DNA from: JAHEDH01 sp963753285 | GTDB lineage: Bacteria > Actinomycetota > Acidimicrobiia > Spongiisociales > ZC4RG35 | Assembly: GCA_963753285.1 (NCBI GenBank) | Contig: CAVWBT010000005.1 | Location: 186,001 to 250,000, forward strand | Direction of reading: 5' to 3' | Length of the DNA stretch: 64,000 bases | Shown: in pieces, positions 7,477 through 17,154 of the stretch | Position numbering within the stretch: position 1 is the first letter of the stretch | Layout of the letters: each line of letters opens with the position of its first letter | Made by a program: the position numbers and the translations under genes | The notes under the pieces: model-generated | Database searches by the model: none | What the model saw: only the letters and a program-made list of their open reading frames with translations | What the model was told of the DNA's origin: nothing

Positions 7477-9785
7477 GTGAGTCGGGAGGCTCCTTCGGCG
7501 AGTGAACCGATCCGCTTCGCGACGGCCACGACGTCCCCGACCGACGCAGCAAACGCCTCTCGCTCGGCATCCGAGCCGTCAGTGATCCCGCGATTCAGCG
7601 CGAGGTCGAGGGCGGAACCGAACAGCGGCTTTGCGACGCTCTCGCCGGCGGAGACCCGGCCGTCGGCCAGCCACTCGGTGCCGGTCTGGAGGCAGTCGGA
7701 GAGGAACTGCTTGCGGTCGCCGTCGAATCCGTGAGTGGCGATCTGGGTGGCCACGATGAGATACGCCTCGAGGAACGGCAGCAGCGCCCAGTGGGCCCGG
7801 AGAAGATCGGAGTCGAGCAGCAGTGCCTCGCGGTCCTCGCCCAATCGTGTCCGCCAGTTCCGATCGATGGCATCCATCTCGTCGATGATGTCGTGGCGGA
7901 AGCGGGTCTTGTCGGCGAAGAAGAACTCGAACTTCAACAGGTCCCGGAGCTGGTCGACCTCCGCCCAGAACCCCTCGACACCGGCGGCCGGATCCGAGTG
8001 CAGCAGCGCCACCTCGGCGATGGCCCCCGGCACGAAGAAGTGAACGACCGTGTTGCGGTAATAGGCGGCCTCGACGGCCTGTTTGGGCGTGAGGTGGAAG
8101 GCGCGCCTGGGTGTGCTGGCGTCGACGCTGAGCGACCCGTGTTCCGCCAGTTGGGCGAGAACGTCGGCGGTGACGGCTTCGTTGTCGAAGCGAATCGGCT
8201 CGGTGGTCGGGAGGTCGGATCTGGCGATGGCACGGGTCACCCGCTGAGCGGCGTCGGTGAGCCGAGCCGCGCCGACTGCCTCGCCCCGGGCGGCGAGGAT
8301 CGCGATCGAGACCACGGCGGTCGGGGTGATCGGCGTGACCTGGCTGATCCGGTACATGACCTCGAACGCCAGTTTCCGCAGGTCGAGGTGGTCCTCGTCG
8401 ATTCCGTCGGCCCCGAGCTCCTTGCGGATCGAGACCGGTTCGGCGAACCGGACGTGGATGTTGCCGTAGCGCGCCCGGAGACTCATGATCTTGGCGACCG
8501 CCCATGAGGCGGTCTCCTTGTCCTTTGCGCCGCCGGTCGCCTCCGTGGCGTAGTCGCCCACGTCCATGATCTGGTCGTAGGCGATCGATGTGGGGATGAG
8601 GTACATGTCTTCGGCCTTGTTGCGCATGACCGACTCCGACACCCAGCTCAACATGCCCATCTTCGGGGGAAGCAGCTTGCCGGACCGGGACCGTCCGCCT
8701 TCGGGGTACCACTCCAAGGGAAAGCGGTTCTCGACGAGGTAGTCGAGGTAGGCGCGTAGCACGTATTTGTACAGCTCGTTGTCCTTGAACGAGCGACGGA
8801 TGAAGAAGGCGCCCGTGTTGCGGATCAGCGGGCCGACCGGGAAGAAGTTCATGTTGATGCCGGCCGCGGTGTGGTTGGGAGGCATGTCGTTCTCCCACAG
8901 CAGGAACTGGAGCGTGAGCCGGTCCAGGTTCGAGCGGTGTGAAGGCAGGAATGCGATCGGATATTGCTGACCGAGTTCGGCGATCTGGCCGAGCTGGCCG
9001 GAGTCGTACTTGATCTCGCCATAGCCTTGGCTGTAGACCCAGTGGATGAAGTTGGCCAGCAGATCGATCACGAACGGCTTGTGCGAGGCAGCGATCTCGC
9101 GCAGGTAATGGCGGCTGCGAGCGAGAGCGAGTTCGGGTGGAAGCCCGGTCTCCGCCGCCACCTGTATGACGCCGTCGCGGAACTCGGAGCGATTGAGGAT
9201 CTCCTCGTGGAGGAACTTCGGCACCTTGTAGCGGTTGCCTCGGAGTTGGCGTTCCGCTCGCTCCAGCGCGCGATGCGCCCTGCGCGTGACGAAGTCGTTG
9301 AACGTCGACGCCTCCACCGCTGCGTCGTGGGCGGCGTGCAGTTCGGATGCAGAAGCGCCGGCCCCGGTCACGATCCGGACACGGTGTGGGAACTTCGAGA
9401 GGATGACATGCTCCCGAACCGGATCGGGGTCGCGGGGATCGCCCAGCTTGAGGATGTCGATGAGGCTGACCGAGCGGCGGCCGTTCCGCTCGTTCGGCAG
9501 CCAGGCGATCCGGACCGGTACGACCCAAGGGTCATCGCCGCGGTCGAGCCTGGCGTGAAGCCGGGGATCGGTCCGCTGTCCGGCGTTGCGCCGACGTGAT
9601 GGGCGGATGGCGATCACGTCGGTGATGGACGCCGTCTCGGGTTGCCGCTCCGCCCACGCCTCGATGATCCTTCGCTCGAGCTTGGTCGTGGCGTCGGCGA
9701 GCACGACCACCGGTCGCCCGACGTCTGCGATCGTGGGTTCGTCCGCCAGTGGCGTGGCGGGATCTGCTGGCAGTCTCAGGGTCAT
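7473..9785 (-). CDS. plsB: Glycerol-3-phosphate 1-O-acyltransferase, PlsB family
   Basis: At 770 residues this has the length of PlsB, which uses acyl-CoA or acyl-ACP to acylate sn-glycerol 3-phosphate in the first step of phospholipid and triacylglycerol synthesis. The acyltransferase box HRSNLD (HX4D) is at about residues 283-288. Further blocks include FFIRRSFKDNELYKYVL, YPEGGRSRSGKLLPPK and LIPTSIAYD, in the expected order. The start at 9785 has GGAG 8 nt upstream, and TACAAT at 9805-9810 is a plausible -10. A second acylation route (PlsX-PlsY) is also encoded in the window. Actinobacterial PlsB proteins often serve storage lipid, which would fit the WS/DGAT gene at 38.8-40.2 kb. Confidence 0.92.
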   Translation of the reverse strand: MTLRLPADPATPLADEPTIADVGRPVVVLADATTKLERRIIEAWAERQPETASITDVIAIRPSRRRNAGQRTDPRLHARLDRGDDPWVVPVRIAWLPNERNGRRSVSLIDILKLGDPRDPDPVREHVILSKFPHRVRIVTGAGASASELHAAHDAAVEASTFNDFVTRRAHRALERAERQLRGNRYKVPKFLHEEILNRSEFRDGVIQVAAETGLPPELALARSRHYLREIAASHKPFVIDLLANFIHWVYSQGYGEIKYDSGQLGQIAELGQQYPIAFLPSHRSNLDRLTLQFLLWENDMPPNHTAAGINMNFFPVGPLIRNTGAFFIRRSFKDNELYKYVLRAYLDYLVENRFPLEWYPEGGRSRSGKLLPPKMGMLSWVSESVMRNKAEDMYLIPTSIAYDQIMDVGDYATEATGGAKDKETASWAVAKIMSLRARYGNIHVRFAEPVSIRKELGADGIDEDHLDLRKLAFEVMYRISQVTPITPTAVVSIAILAARGEAVGAARLTDAAQRVTRAIARSDLPTTEPIRFDNEAVTADVLAQLAEHGSLSVDASTPRRAFHLTPKQAVEAAYYRNTVVHFFVPGAIAEVALLHSDPAAGVEGFWAEVDQLRDLLKFEFFFADKTRFRHDIIDEMDAIDRNWRTRLGEDREALLLDSDLLRAHWALLPFLEAYLIVATQIATHGFDGDRKQFLSDCLQTGTEWLADGRVSAGESVAKPLFGSALDLALNRGITDGSDAEREAFAASVGDVVAVAKRIGSLAEGASRLT

Positions 9786-9854
9786 TCGTTCGGCTCCTGA
9801 GGCGATTGTACGGAGAGTGAGTCACTCGCGCCCCGTGATGCTTCAATGCGTGCC

Positions 9855-10310
9855 ATGAGAGCAGTCGTGCAACGGGTCTCGGATGCGTCGGTCAGGGTGG
9901 ACGGCGAAGTGGTGGGTGCGATCGGACGGGGGCTTCTCGTGCTGCTCGGCGTGACGCACTCGGACTCGGACCGGGATGCGCTCGCCATCGCCGACAAGCT
10001 GGCCGGCCTCCGCATCTTCGGTGACGACGCCGGGTTGATGAACCGCTCGGTCATCGACATCGGTGGCTCGTGCCTCGTGGTCTCGCAGTTCACGCTGTAC
10101 GGCTCGACGAGAAAGGGGCGTCGGCCGTCGTTCACCGCAGCAGCCGGCCCGGACGTCGCCGAGCCGCTGGTCGATGAGGTGGTCCGGCGGCTCCAGGGAC
10201 ACGGCCTACGCGTCGAGACCGGCGTGTTCGGGGCGATGATGGACGTCTCGTTGGTCAACGCCGGGCCGGTCACGCTGGTGATCGAGTCGGCCGATGGGAG
10301 GATCGTCTGA
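9855..10310 (+). CDS. dtd: D-aminoacyl-tRNA deacylase
   Basis: A 151-residue protein of normal DTD length. It starts MRAVVQRVSDASVRVDGE and carries both hallmark motifs: SQFTLYGSTRKGRRPSF and the Gly-cisPro motif in NAGPVTLVIES. DTD removes D-amino acids wrongly loaded onto tRNA. ATG 9855 matches the family N-terminus; an upstream in-frame ATG at 9846 would add three residues. It is divergent from plsB and convergent with plsY with a 3-bp gap. Confidence 0.95.
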   Translation: MRAVVQRVSDASVRVDGEVVGAIGRGLLVLLGVTHSDSDRDALAIADKLAGLRIFGDDAGLMNRSVIDIGGSCLVVSQFTLYGSTRKGRRPSFTAAAGPDVAEPLVDEVVRRLQGHGLRVETGVFGAMMDVSLVNAGPVTLVIESADGRIV

Positions 10311-10313
10311 CCG

Positions 10314-10892
10314 TCACGCCGATGACCGCAGCTTTTCGATCTGCTTGGGAGTGATGAGGACGACCATGCCGAGGGCCAGGATTCCGGACGCCGGATCACC
10401 GACCCCCCATCCCGCCGGGTATCCCGTCGTGAACGAGACCATTGCCCCGACGATCAGCGCGACCATCGCAACCAGCGCCGCCTTGGCGGTGCGGCGGGTC
10501 AGGGCGGTCACGACCGCGATCACTCCGAGCGCAACCGGGAGATACAACGGCCAAGCGGCGAGCAGGATTCCCGCGGAAATGCCCAGCCCTTGGCCACCCT
10601 CGAAGTGGTACCAGATGTTGTAGATGTTGCCTGCCAGGGCCGCAACCCCGGCTGCGACTCCTCCGGCCGAGCCGGCCAGAGCGATCCCGGTGACCACCGC
10701 CACCGCGCCCTTGCCGATCTCGACGAACAGGATGGACGCTGCGAGCCGTGCACCGCCGAGTCGGCGGGCGTTGTTGGCGCCGGGATTGCGCGACCCGTCC
10801 GATCGCAGGTCGACTCCGGATGCGCGTCCGATCCAGCCGGCGGTCGGGATGGACCCGATGAGATATGCGGCGACTGCTGCCAGGAAGATCAC
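10314..10892 (-). CDS. plsY: Glycerol-3-phosphate acyltransferase, PlsY-like, with altered active-site motif
   Basis: A 192-residue polytopic protein of the PlsY family, which in other bacteria transfers acyl from acyl-phosphate (the PlsX product) to glycerol 3-phosphate. Motif 1 is intact (GSRNPGANNARRLG). The second motif, normally GH followed by FkGGKG, reads GNIYNIWYHFEGGQG here, so the histidine is Asn and the lysine of GGKG is Gln. GTG at 10892 overlaps the TGA of the helicase upstream (GTGA), so coupling favours this start over ATG at 10955 inside the helicase gene. It may still be an acyltransferase with altered chemistry. The plsX gene at 41.9 kb would supply its expected donor. Confidence 0.8.
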   Translation of the reverse strand: MIFLAAVAAYLIGSIPTAGWIGRASGVDLRSDGSRNPGANNARRLGGARLAASILFVEIGKGAVAVVTGIALAGSAGGVAAGVAALAGNIYNIWYHFEGGQGLGISAGILLAAWPLYLPVALGVIAVVTALTRRTAKAALVAMVALIVGAMVSFTTGYPAGWGVGDPASGILALGMVVLITPKQIEKLRSSA

Positions 10893-13800
10893 GATCGGGA
10901 TGCCAGAAAGCGCTTGCCGGCCTCGCAGTGGCGGAGGAAGTCGCAATTCGAACACGCTGCCGACGGTGCAGGGCCGAAGTCCTCGGCGACGATCCGTTCG
11001 GCGAGATCATGGAGTCGTCGTGCGGCGGAGTCCATCCAGGTGTCGTCGACTTCGGTGCGCCGCTCTGTCAACGATCCACCGCCGAGATACACGAACACTG
11101 CGTCGGTCGGCCGGTCGTCGAGCACGCCGACTCGATCGAGGGCGAGCGCATAGGTCTCCAGTTGGACATCCATCGCAGGGTCGGACTTGGGTCGCCCCGA
11201 CTTGAAGTCGACGATCTCCCATCGATCTCGGTCGCCGTAGACGGCGTCGATTCGACCGCGGATCCTCACTCCGTTGTCCAATTCGAGATCGAATGGAGCC
11301 TCTATGAGATGTGGTGTGCGGCCGGAGTAGGCCGAGCGGCGGAACACCTCGAACGGGTCGGGTCCACTCGTCTCTGCGCTGTCGAGCGGATCTGCCACGT
11401 CGTCGGGCTCGGTGAGTGGGACGACACCGAGGTTGTGGAGTTCGATCTTCCGGTGGACCTCAGTGCCTCGTCGGGCTGCGTGGTTGAACCGGCGGGGGAG
11501 TGGGTCGACGTGACTCCAGTAGTACTGCTTCGGGCATCGGGCGTAGGTGACGAGCCCGGTCGCGGAGGTGGACGGCGCCTCGGAGGCTGCCGCCGTCATC
11601 GGCTCCGGCAGGTCGAACAGCATGCCCTGGAACTCCCTCACGGCCCGATCGTAGGCCCCGGCTACTCCATGCTCGGAAGCGAGCGCATCGATGGTGATCG
11701 GGTCGGCGATCCCGGCCCGCATCGCCGACTCGATTCCGCCGGGGAAGTGGGGATCGGGCGCAGGCCGGCTCTCCGATCGGTACACCATCCGTTCCGGTCG
11801 CTCCGGCGGTTCGGGCGTCGACACGAGCCGCTCGGCGAACCCGTCGATCAGGGTGAACAGCTCCGATGGCTGCGAGGGTCTTGTGTTGGTCGTCTGCACT
11901 CCGTTCCACCAGGCGTGCGAGGCGGCGAGGAATCGCTTCGCGCGAGTGGCCGCTACGTAGGCGATTCTCCATTCCTGGCTGCGGTGTCGCTCCCTGATGA
12001 ACGATTCGTAGTTCGCAGGGTCGTCGTGTTCGGAGAAGGCCTCGTCGAGCCGGAGGTCGGTGGGGAGGTAGTGGGGGAACTTGAACGGGTTGTCGTACCC
12101 GTGAGATTGCGACGGGAAGTTGTTGTGGTGGAGCGCCGGGAGGAACACGGCAGGCCACTCGAGCCCTTTTGCCCGATGGACCGTGATCAGCGTGACGGCA
12201 TCCGACTCGGAGAGTCGGGCGGTGTCGAGCTCCTCGCTGCCCTCGAGTTCGAGGTCGTCGAGGTGGGCGAGGAAGGCGGTCAGGCTGGGGCGGCCCTCGA
12301 GCGGGCTCCAGTCCTCGGCCAGGTCGAGGAACCGATGGATGTTGAGGCGGGCGGATTGTCGCGGCGCGTCCGGCATCGCCTCGATGTCCGCCCACGCGTC
12401 GGTGTGATCGAGGATCTCTCGACACACCTCGATCAATGCCGAGCCCTGCGAGATGGACAGGAGATGGCGGTACTCGGAGCGGAATTGCTCGAGTGCCTCT
12501 CGCGCCTCGGGTCGCAGCGCTTCGATCGTTTCGACTTCGTCGATCGCCTCGAGGAACGTGTAGTCGAGTACCTGGTCGTGCTCTCCGACCTCCCTGCGGG
12601 ACGGGCGCCGGTCGAGGATCCATCGGTTGAGTGCGGCGAGATCGGCCAGACCGAGTCGGAACCGGGCGCCGAGGAGCAGCCGGGCGGCGGCCACGCTGTC
12701 CTCGGGCCGGTCGATGAGCCGGAGCCATGCATGGAGGTCTGCCACTTCGGGGACGCCGAGGAGGCCCCCGAGGTTGGCCACTTCGAAGGGGATGCCGTGG
12801 CGGGCCAGGGCGTCGTGGATCAGCAGCATGTCCTTGTTCTTCCGGAACAGCACGGCGATGTCACGGTGGCTGACGCCGTCTTCGGCGAGTGCCGCGATCT
12901 GCTCTGCGATCCAGTCGGCCTCGGCGACCGCGGTCGGCAGGACGGCGGTGACCACGTCGCCTCGAGGTGTGCCGTCGACGGCGGTGAGCGGGGCTCTCTG
13001 TTGTCCGTCGATGTCGGTGCGAATGGCGTTGGCGACGTCAAGGATCGCCTCTCCGGATCGCCGGTTGAGACTGAGCGGGTGATCGACGACGCCCCCGAAG
13101 GTGAAGTGCTCGTCGAATCGCTCGAAGTTCTCCTTGGAGGCGCCGCGCCATTCGTAGATCGTCTGGTCGGCATCACCGACCGCCATCACGGGCGTGGTCG
13201 TCCCGAACAGCGCCCGGAGCAGCTCACGCTGGCCGGGGTCGGTGTCCTGGTACTCGTCGAGCAGCACGGCCTCGTATCTCGACGCAACCCGTGCGCCGAT
13301 CTCCGGATGGTCGGTGACCATCTGATGGGCGCGACGGATCAGATCCCCGAAGTCCGCCACGCCGAGCCGGCGCTTCTCCTGGTCGTAGGCGACGAGGGTC
13401 GCCAGCATCTCGAGTCTCTGATGCCATGGGCTGTCAGGGTCGTCCTCGAACCCGACCGGGGGGATGACGGCGGCCGCATCGATGAGGTTGTCCGACAGCT
13501 GCGCCGAGAGTCGCCTCAGCTTCTCGATGGAACCCCTCACGGTCGGATCGAAGTGGCGGTACGCCAATCGGTGGGTGATGTCGACCAGGAGCTGGCGGGA
13601 GAACGCCGGTGTGATCAGGTCGGTGTCTCTTTCGACGTCGACGACGGCGCCGAACTCCCGGAGGAGCGATGAGGCGAACCCGTGATAGGTGTGCACCGAC
13701 ACTTCGCGATTCACTTCGACGATGTCGGACAGTGCCGTGCGGATCCGGTCTGCCAGCTCCTGCGCCGCCTTGTTGGTGAATGTGATCCCGAGGATCCGCT

Positions 13801-13951
13801 CCGGTTCGAGGTCGTGGTCGGCGACGAGGTGTCGCACACGTTGAGAGATGGTCGTGGTTTTGCCGGTGCCTGCACCGGCGGCGACTCTGATCGACATGAG
13901 GGGGGCGTCGATGATGGCGCGCTGTTCCGGGGAGGGGACGAAGCCGATCAT
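10889..13951 (-). CDS. adnB: UvrD-like helicase with C-terminal RecB-type nuclease, AdnB-like subunit
   Basis: A 1020-residue superfamily 1A helicase fused to a PD-(D/E)XK nuclease. Walker A is AGAGTGKTTT near residues 25-33; Walker B/motif II is LLDEYQDTDPGQ, followed by VGDADQTIYEWRGA (motif III). The nuclease has IRGRIDAV and WEIVDFKSGRPKSD. Cysteines in YARCPKQYYW and C-terminal CSNCDFLRHC (CX2CX5C) would hold a 4Fe-4S cluster as in AddB and AdnAB. Two adjacent genes of this architecture are the mark of AdnAB, the actinobacterial enzyme that resects double-strand breaks for recombination. ATG 13951 overlaps the adnA stop by 4 bp. Assignment to A or B rests on order and on the stronger motor motifs here. 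It is GTGA-coupled to plsY downstream. Confidence 0.85.
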   Translation of the reverse strand: MIGFVPSPEQRAIIDAPLMSIRVAAGAGTGKTTTISQRVRHLVADHDLEPERILGITFTNKAAQELADRIRTALSDIVEVNREVSVHTYHGFASSLLREFGAVVDVERDTDLITPAFSRQLLVDITHRLAYRHFDPTVRGSIEKLRRLSAQLSDNLIDAAAVIPPVGFEDDPDSPWHQRLEMLATLVAYDQEKRRLGVADFGDLIRRAHQMVTDHPEIGARVASRYEAVLLDEYQDTDPGQRELLRALFGTTTPVMAVGDADQTIYEWRGASKENFERFDEHFTFGGVVDHPLSLNRRSGEAILDVANAIRTDIDGQQRAPLTAVDGTPRGDVVTAVLPTAVAEADWIAEQIAALAEDGVSHRDIAVLFRKNKDMLLIHDALARHGIPFEVANLGGLLGVPEVADLHAWLRLIDRPEDSVAAARLLLGARFRLGLADLAALNRWILDRRPSRREVGEHDQVLDYTFLEAIDEVETIEALRPEAREALEQFRSEYRHLLSISQGSALIEVCREILDHTDAWADIEAMPDAPRQSARLNIHRFLDLAEDWSPLEGRPSLTAFLAHLDDLELEGSEELDTARLSESDAVTLITVHRAKGLEWPAVFLPALHHNNFPSQSHGYDNPFKFPHYLPTDLRLDEAFSEHDDPANYESFIRERHRSQEWRIAYVAATRAKRFLAASHAWWNGVQTTNTRPSQPSELFTLIDGFAERLVSTPEPPERPERMVYRSESRPAPDPHFPGGIESAMRAGIADPITIDALASEHGVAGAYDRAVREFQGMLFDLPEPMTAAASEAPSTSATGLVTYARCPKQYYWSHVDPLPRRFNHAARRGTEVHRKIELHNLGVVPLTEPDDVADPLDSAETSGPDPFEVFRRSAYSGRTPHLIEAPFDLELDNGVRIRGRIDAVYGDRDRWEIVDFKSGRPKSDPAMDVQLETYALALDRVGVLDDRPTDAVFVYLGGGSLTERRTEVDDTWMDSAARRLHDLAERIVAEDFGPAPSAACSNCDFLRHCEAGKRFLASRS

Positions 13952-16932
13952 GACGAGAACGCCTCGCGTCCTTCCGGCTGCACCGGGCACACGATCCGAA
14001 CGGCGCAATTGCCACACGCATCGCCGGGAGTCGGCTCCCATCGTTCTGCGCTGATCGAGGCCGCAAGCGCCCGCATGCGTTCGGTCAGCGAATCGAGCGT
14101 CGAGGGGTCGAACTCGCGGATCCACCCCTTGTTGGTGGTGGCGGGATGCCAGCTCTCCGCTGCGACCACCTCTCCGACGTCGGCGAGCTCGGCGTCCTGG
14201 CCGGCGGCGAGGAGATAGAAGCCGAGCTGGAGTGAGGAAGCCGCGTCCTTGACGGATGGGATCCTGGTGCCTGTCTTGTAGTCCACCACCGCCAGCCCGG
14301 CGTTGCGACGTTCGATGCGGTCGGCGTACCCGATCCATTCGACTCCATCGAGCTCCAACCGCAGTTCGTGCTCGAGCGCGATCGCCGGTCCGGAATCGGC
14401 CGGCCACTCGTCGTACATCCGTTGCAGCAGCGTGACGGCCTTGCCCTGCCACTTGAGGTTGTAGGCGGGAGATCCGAACGCAGCGCGCTCGTTCCATACG
14501 GCGTCGAGGATCGGGAGGGCATCGGACAGTTCGCTGCGAGTCCGGCCGGCCGCGAGGGCGGCCTGCTCGGCGCGTTCGAGCACTTCGTGGACCAACGATC
14601 CGAACAGGGCGTAGACCGACGAGCCGTCCCCGATCCCCAGCCGTCGCTCGAGCACGTAGCGCCGAGGGCAGGTCTCGTATGACTCGGCCTGGCTGGGGGA
14701 CAGCCTGAACCGCTCAGGGAGGACGCCGACATCGGGGCCGGCGACCCGTGAGCCGGCGAATTGGCCGGCGTTCCAGTTCCGATCGTCGACGGTGAGCGTC
14801 TTGATGGCAGCAAGCCGACGGGGCAGCGGCTCGGTCGGGTCGGCGGCGGTGCGCCGGAGGCCGGCCTGCAGCTGGATCAGCGAGACGGGCGGGCCGTCGT
14901 ACGGTGTCGGAGGCCCGAGCGCGGAGACTTCCGACAGCCCGAGCGCGGCGACCATGAACCGGCTCGGCCGACGCTCCTGTTCGTCGATGCCGGCGCGGGT
15001 GGCGGTCCAGACGACTCGATGGCGTGCGCGGGTCATGGCGGTGTAGGCGAGTCGTATCTCCTCCTGGAGCCTGAATCGCAGATGGTCGGCGTGGCTCCCC
15101 CCGATGCTCGGGTCGAGTTCCCGCACCGACAGCAGTGAGATGCCTCGTCGAAGGTCGGGAAAGACCGAATCGGCGGCGTCGGCGATGAAGACCACGTCGA
15201 ATTCCAGGCCCTTGGCCTGATGGAGCGTCGTCAGGGTGATCCGATCGCTGTCGGCGGAGCGGTGTGACAGGAGGGGTTGGGCTTCGAAGTCGTCGGAATC
15301 GGCCAGGCGGAAATAGTCCATGAGCGAGATCGCAGGGTCACGTTCGCTCTGACGTTCGAGCGCCTGCGAGAACGCCGTCCACGCCGTCCGGAACTCGGCC
15401 ATCTCGGGATGGACGGCCAGCTCGGCGAGGCGATCGATGCCCTCCCACACATGCCAGAAGCCGTCTGCTGCCGTGTGCTCAGTGGCCCAACCACCCTCGG
15501 AGATCACCTCGATCAGATCCGACGCGCCATCCAGCCGCCTGTCGAGGATCGCCGTCCAGGGCTCTCCGGTGCGACGCCGTTCCCGCACCAACTCACGTTC
15601 GGTTGCGAGTGGCAGGCCGAACAGTGGTCCCAGCAGCAGACGCCGGAGTGCCCGATCGACGGTGACCGGAGGCGTCGTGTCGATGGCCGCTGCGATGGTT
15701 GCGATGTCGCGGATGAGGTGGATGGCGGGATGATCGACGAGTCGCCTGTCAGGGGGATCGTGGGGGATGTGGCGCCGCGCCAGTGACCGGCTCAGCTCCG
15801 TGACGAGATGCCGGGTGCTTCGCAGCAGCACCGCGATCCGGGCGTAGGGGACCCGATCGATCAGGTGGAGCCGTTCGATCTCGGAAGCGATCCAATCGGC
15901 CTCGGCGGAGGTCTGATCGAAGACGAACGCCTCGACGGAACCCGGGTGGGGAGCGGGTTCGACCGGACCGGCTCCTCCCGGGAGCTCGGCTCCGGACGTC
16001 AGTGACAGGGCGGCGTCGAGGATCTCGGCGGGGACTCGGAACGACGTGGTGAGGACGATGCGCTTGGCCGGGGATCCGTCGGTGTCGGCGAAGCTCTCGG
16101 GAAAGGTCTCGATGTTGCGGATCGAGGCTCCCCGGAACGAGTAGATCGATTGGTAGGGGTCTCCGGTGACGGTGAGGTTGGGGGTTGCGCGATGGAAGGC
16201 CTCGAGCAGTGCGGCCTGAGCCGGGGAGGTGTCCTGGTACTCGTCGACGAGCACGTAACGGTATTGGCCGGCGATCGATTTCGAGACCCGCTCGTCGGCG
16301 AGGACGGAGATCGCCGTGTCGAGCAGTGTGCCGTAGTCGATCCGGCCACGAGCGCTCAACTCGAGCTGGTATCGATCGATGAAGTCCGGCAGGCCCACCC
16401 AGTCGGCATGATCCGGCACCATCGTCCGGATGTCTTCGGAGCCGAGCCTTCGCTCTCTCGCCCGGAGGATGAAATCCGTGACGTCGGTGGCGAAGGTGCG
16501 GGACCCCAACAACGAGCGGAATTGTGCGGGCCAGTTCGAGGGCTCCTCGGACGTCAAGAGCTCGCTCACCAGCTGAACCTGCTCGGGGCCCGTGAGGAGT
16601 GTCGGCATCGACTCCCATCCCAGGACCTCGGCTCCTTCGGCCTCGAGCAGTCGTGAGGCGAACGAGTGGAATGTGGCGCAGTTGACCTGCGTGAACGATC
16701 CACCGATCGCCCGGGAGATTCGGCTTCGGATATCCGAGGCCGACCTCCTCGAGAAGGTGAGGATCAGGATCTGCTCGGGGGTCGCCGTCCCACTGGTGAC
16801 GAGATGCTCGACTCGCTCGACGAGGAAATGGGTCTTCCCGGTTCCTGGGCCGGCAACGACCAGTTGCGGCCCTTCCGTTGCCGCGACAGCGGTCTTCCAC
16901 TCATCGGGAGCGATCCGGATTTCGTCTGTCAC
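13948..16932 (-). CDS. adnA: UvrD-like helicase with C-terminal RecB-type nuclease, AdnA-like subunit
   Basis: A 994-residue partner of the next gene, with the same domain order. Walker A is VAGPGTGKTHF near residues 26-35, motif Ia region ILTFSRRSASDIRSRI, motif II VLVDEYQDTSPAQ and motif III VTGDPYQSIYSFRGA. The nuclease carries GYADRIER and VVDYKTGTRIP. The Fe-S cysteines are in YETCPRRYVL and CGNCAVRIVC (CX2CX5C). The start is GTG at 16932, 6 nt downstream of a small Cys-rich ORF. Upstream position in the pair and the VVAGPGTGKT form of the P-loop fit AdnA better than AdnB, but this labelling is inference. Confidence 0.85.
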   Translation of the reverse strand: MTDEIRIAPDEWKTAVAATEGPQLVVAGPGTGKTHFLVERVEHLVTSGTATPEQILILTFSRRSASDIRSRISRAIGGSFTQVNCATFHSFASRLLEAEGAEVLGWESMPTLLTGPEQVQLVSELLTSEEPSNWPAQFRSLLGSRTFATDVTDFILRARERRLGSEDIRTMVPDHADWVGLPDFIDRYQLELSARGRIDYGTLLDTAISVLADERVSKSIAGQYRYVLVDEYQDTSPAQAALLEAFHRATPNLTVTGDPYQSIYSFRGASIRNIETFPESFADTDGSPAKRIVLTTSFRVPAEILDAALSLTSGAELPGGAGPVEPAPHPGSVEAFVFDQTSAEADWIASEIERLHLIDRVPYARIAVLLRSTRHLVTELSRSLARRHIPHDPPDRRLVDHPAIHLIRDIATIAAAIDTTPPVTVDRALRRLLLGPLFGLPLATERELVRERRRTGEPWTAILDRRLDGASDLIEVISEGGWATEHTAADGFWHVWEGIDRLAELAVHPEMAEFRTAWTAFSQALERQSERDPAISLMDYFRLADSDDFEAQPLLSHRSADSDRITLTTLHQAKGLEFDVVFIADAADSVFPDLRRGISLLSVRELDPSIGGSHADHLRFRLQEEIRLAYTAMTRARHRVVWTATRAGIDEQERRPSRFMVAALGLSEVSALGPPTPYDGPPVSLIQLQAGLRRTAADPTEPLPRRLAAIKTLTVDDRNWNAGQFAGSRVAGPDVGVLPERFRLSPSQAESYETCPRRYVLERRLGIGDGSSVYALFGSLVHEVLERAEQAALAAGRTRSELSDALPILDAVWNERAAFGSPAYNLKWQGKAVTLLQRMYDEWPADSGPAIALEHELRLELDGVEWIGYADRIERRNAGLAVVDYKTGTRIPSVKDAASSLQLGFYLLAAGQDAELADVGEVVAAESWHPATTNKGWIREFDPSTLDSLTERMRALAASISAERWEPTPGDACGNCAVRIVCPVQPEGREAFSS

Positions 16933-16938
16933 GACACG

Positions 16939-17118
16939 TCAGGCCGCCGCAGCCAGGTTCTCGACAGGTGCGACGGTGCACGAGGCCAGTCCGGCGCAGC
17001 TTCCGTCGCAGATGAGGTGGTCGGCGAGCGACGCATCGATGAGCAGGGCGATGGCGGTGGCGATCGGGTCGGCGTGAACGAGATGGCTGGGCAGGCGGGT
17101 GATCGGTGTGTTCGTCAT
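16939..17118 (-). CDS. Small Cys-rich protein upstream of adnA (59 aa)
   Basis: A 59-residue frame (N-terminus MTNTPITRLPSHLV) ends 6 nt before the adnA start. A TACGTT box at 17125-17130 lies exactly 6 nt before its ATG, matching the leaderless promoters of neighbouring genes, which argues that it is translated and heads the adnA-adnB-plsY transcript. It contains CDGSCAGLASC (CX3CX5C), close to the CX2CX5C cluster ligands of the nucleases on either side. I recognise no family. A leader peptide or a small metal-binding protein are both possible. It is too short for coding statistics to settle. Confidence 0.55.
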   Translation of the reverse strand: MTNTPITRLPSHLVHADPIATAIALLIDASLADHLICDGSCAGLASCTVAPVENLAAAA

Positions 17119-17154
17119 GAGGTCAACGTATCGATGGGGTGTGACAAAAACTGG

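Noticed and set aside
10865..13672. A 935-codon plus-strand frame antisense to adnB.
   Set aside because: It is a shadow of a helicase with clear motifs on the other strand; the translation shows no domain.
10889..16932. AddAB or RecBCD as the identity of the helicase-nuclease pair.
   Set aside because: Both subunits have intact UvrD-type motors and C-terminal nucleases, which is the AdnAB layout; AddB lacks such a motor, and no RecC- or RecD-like gene is present.
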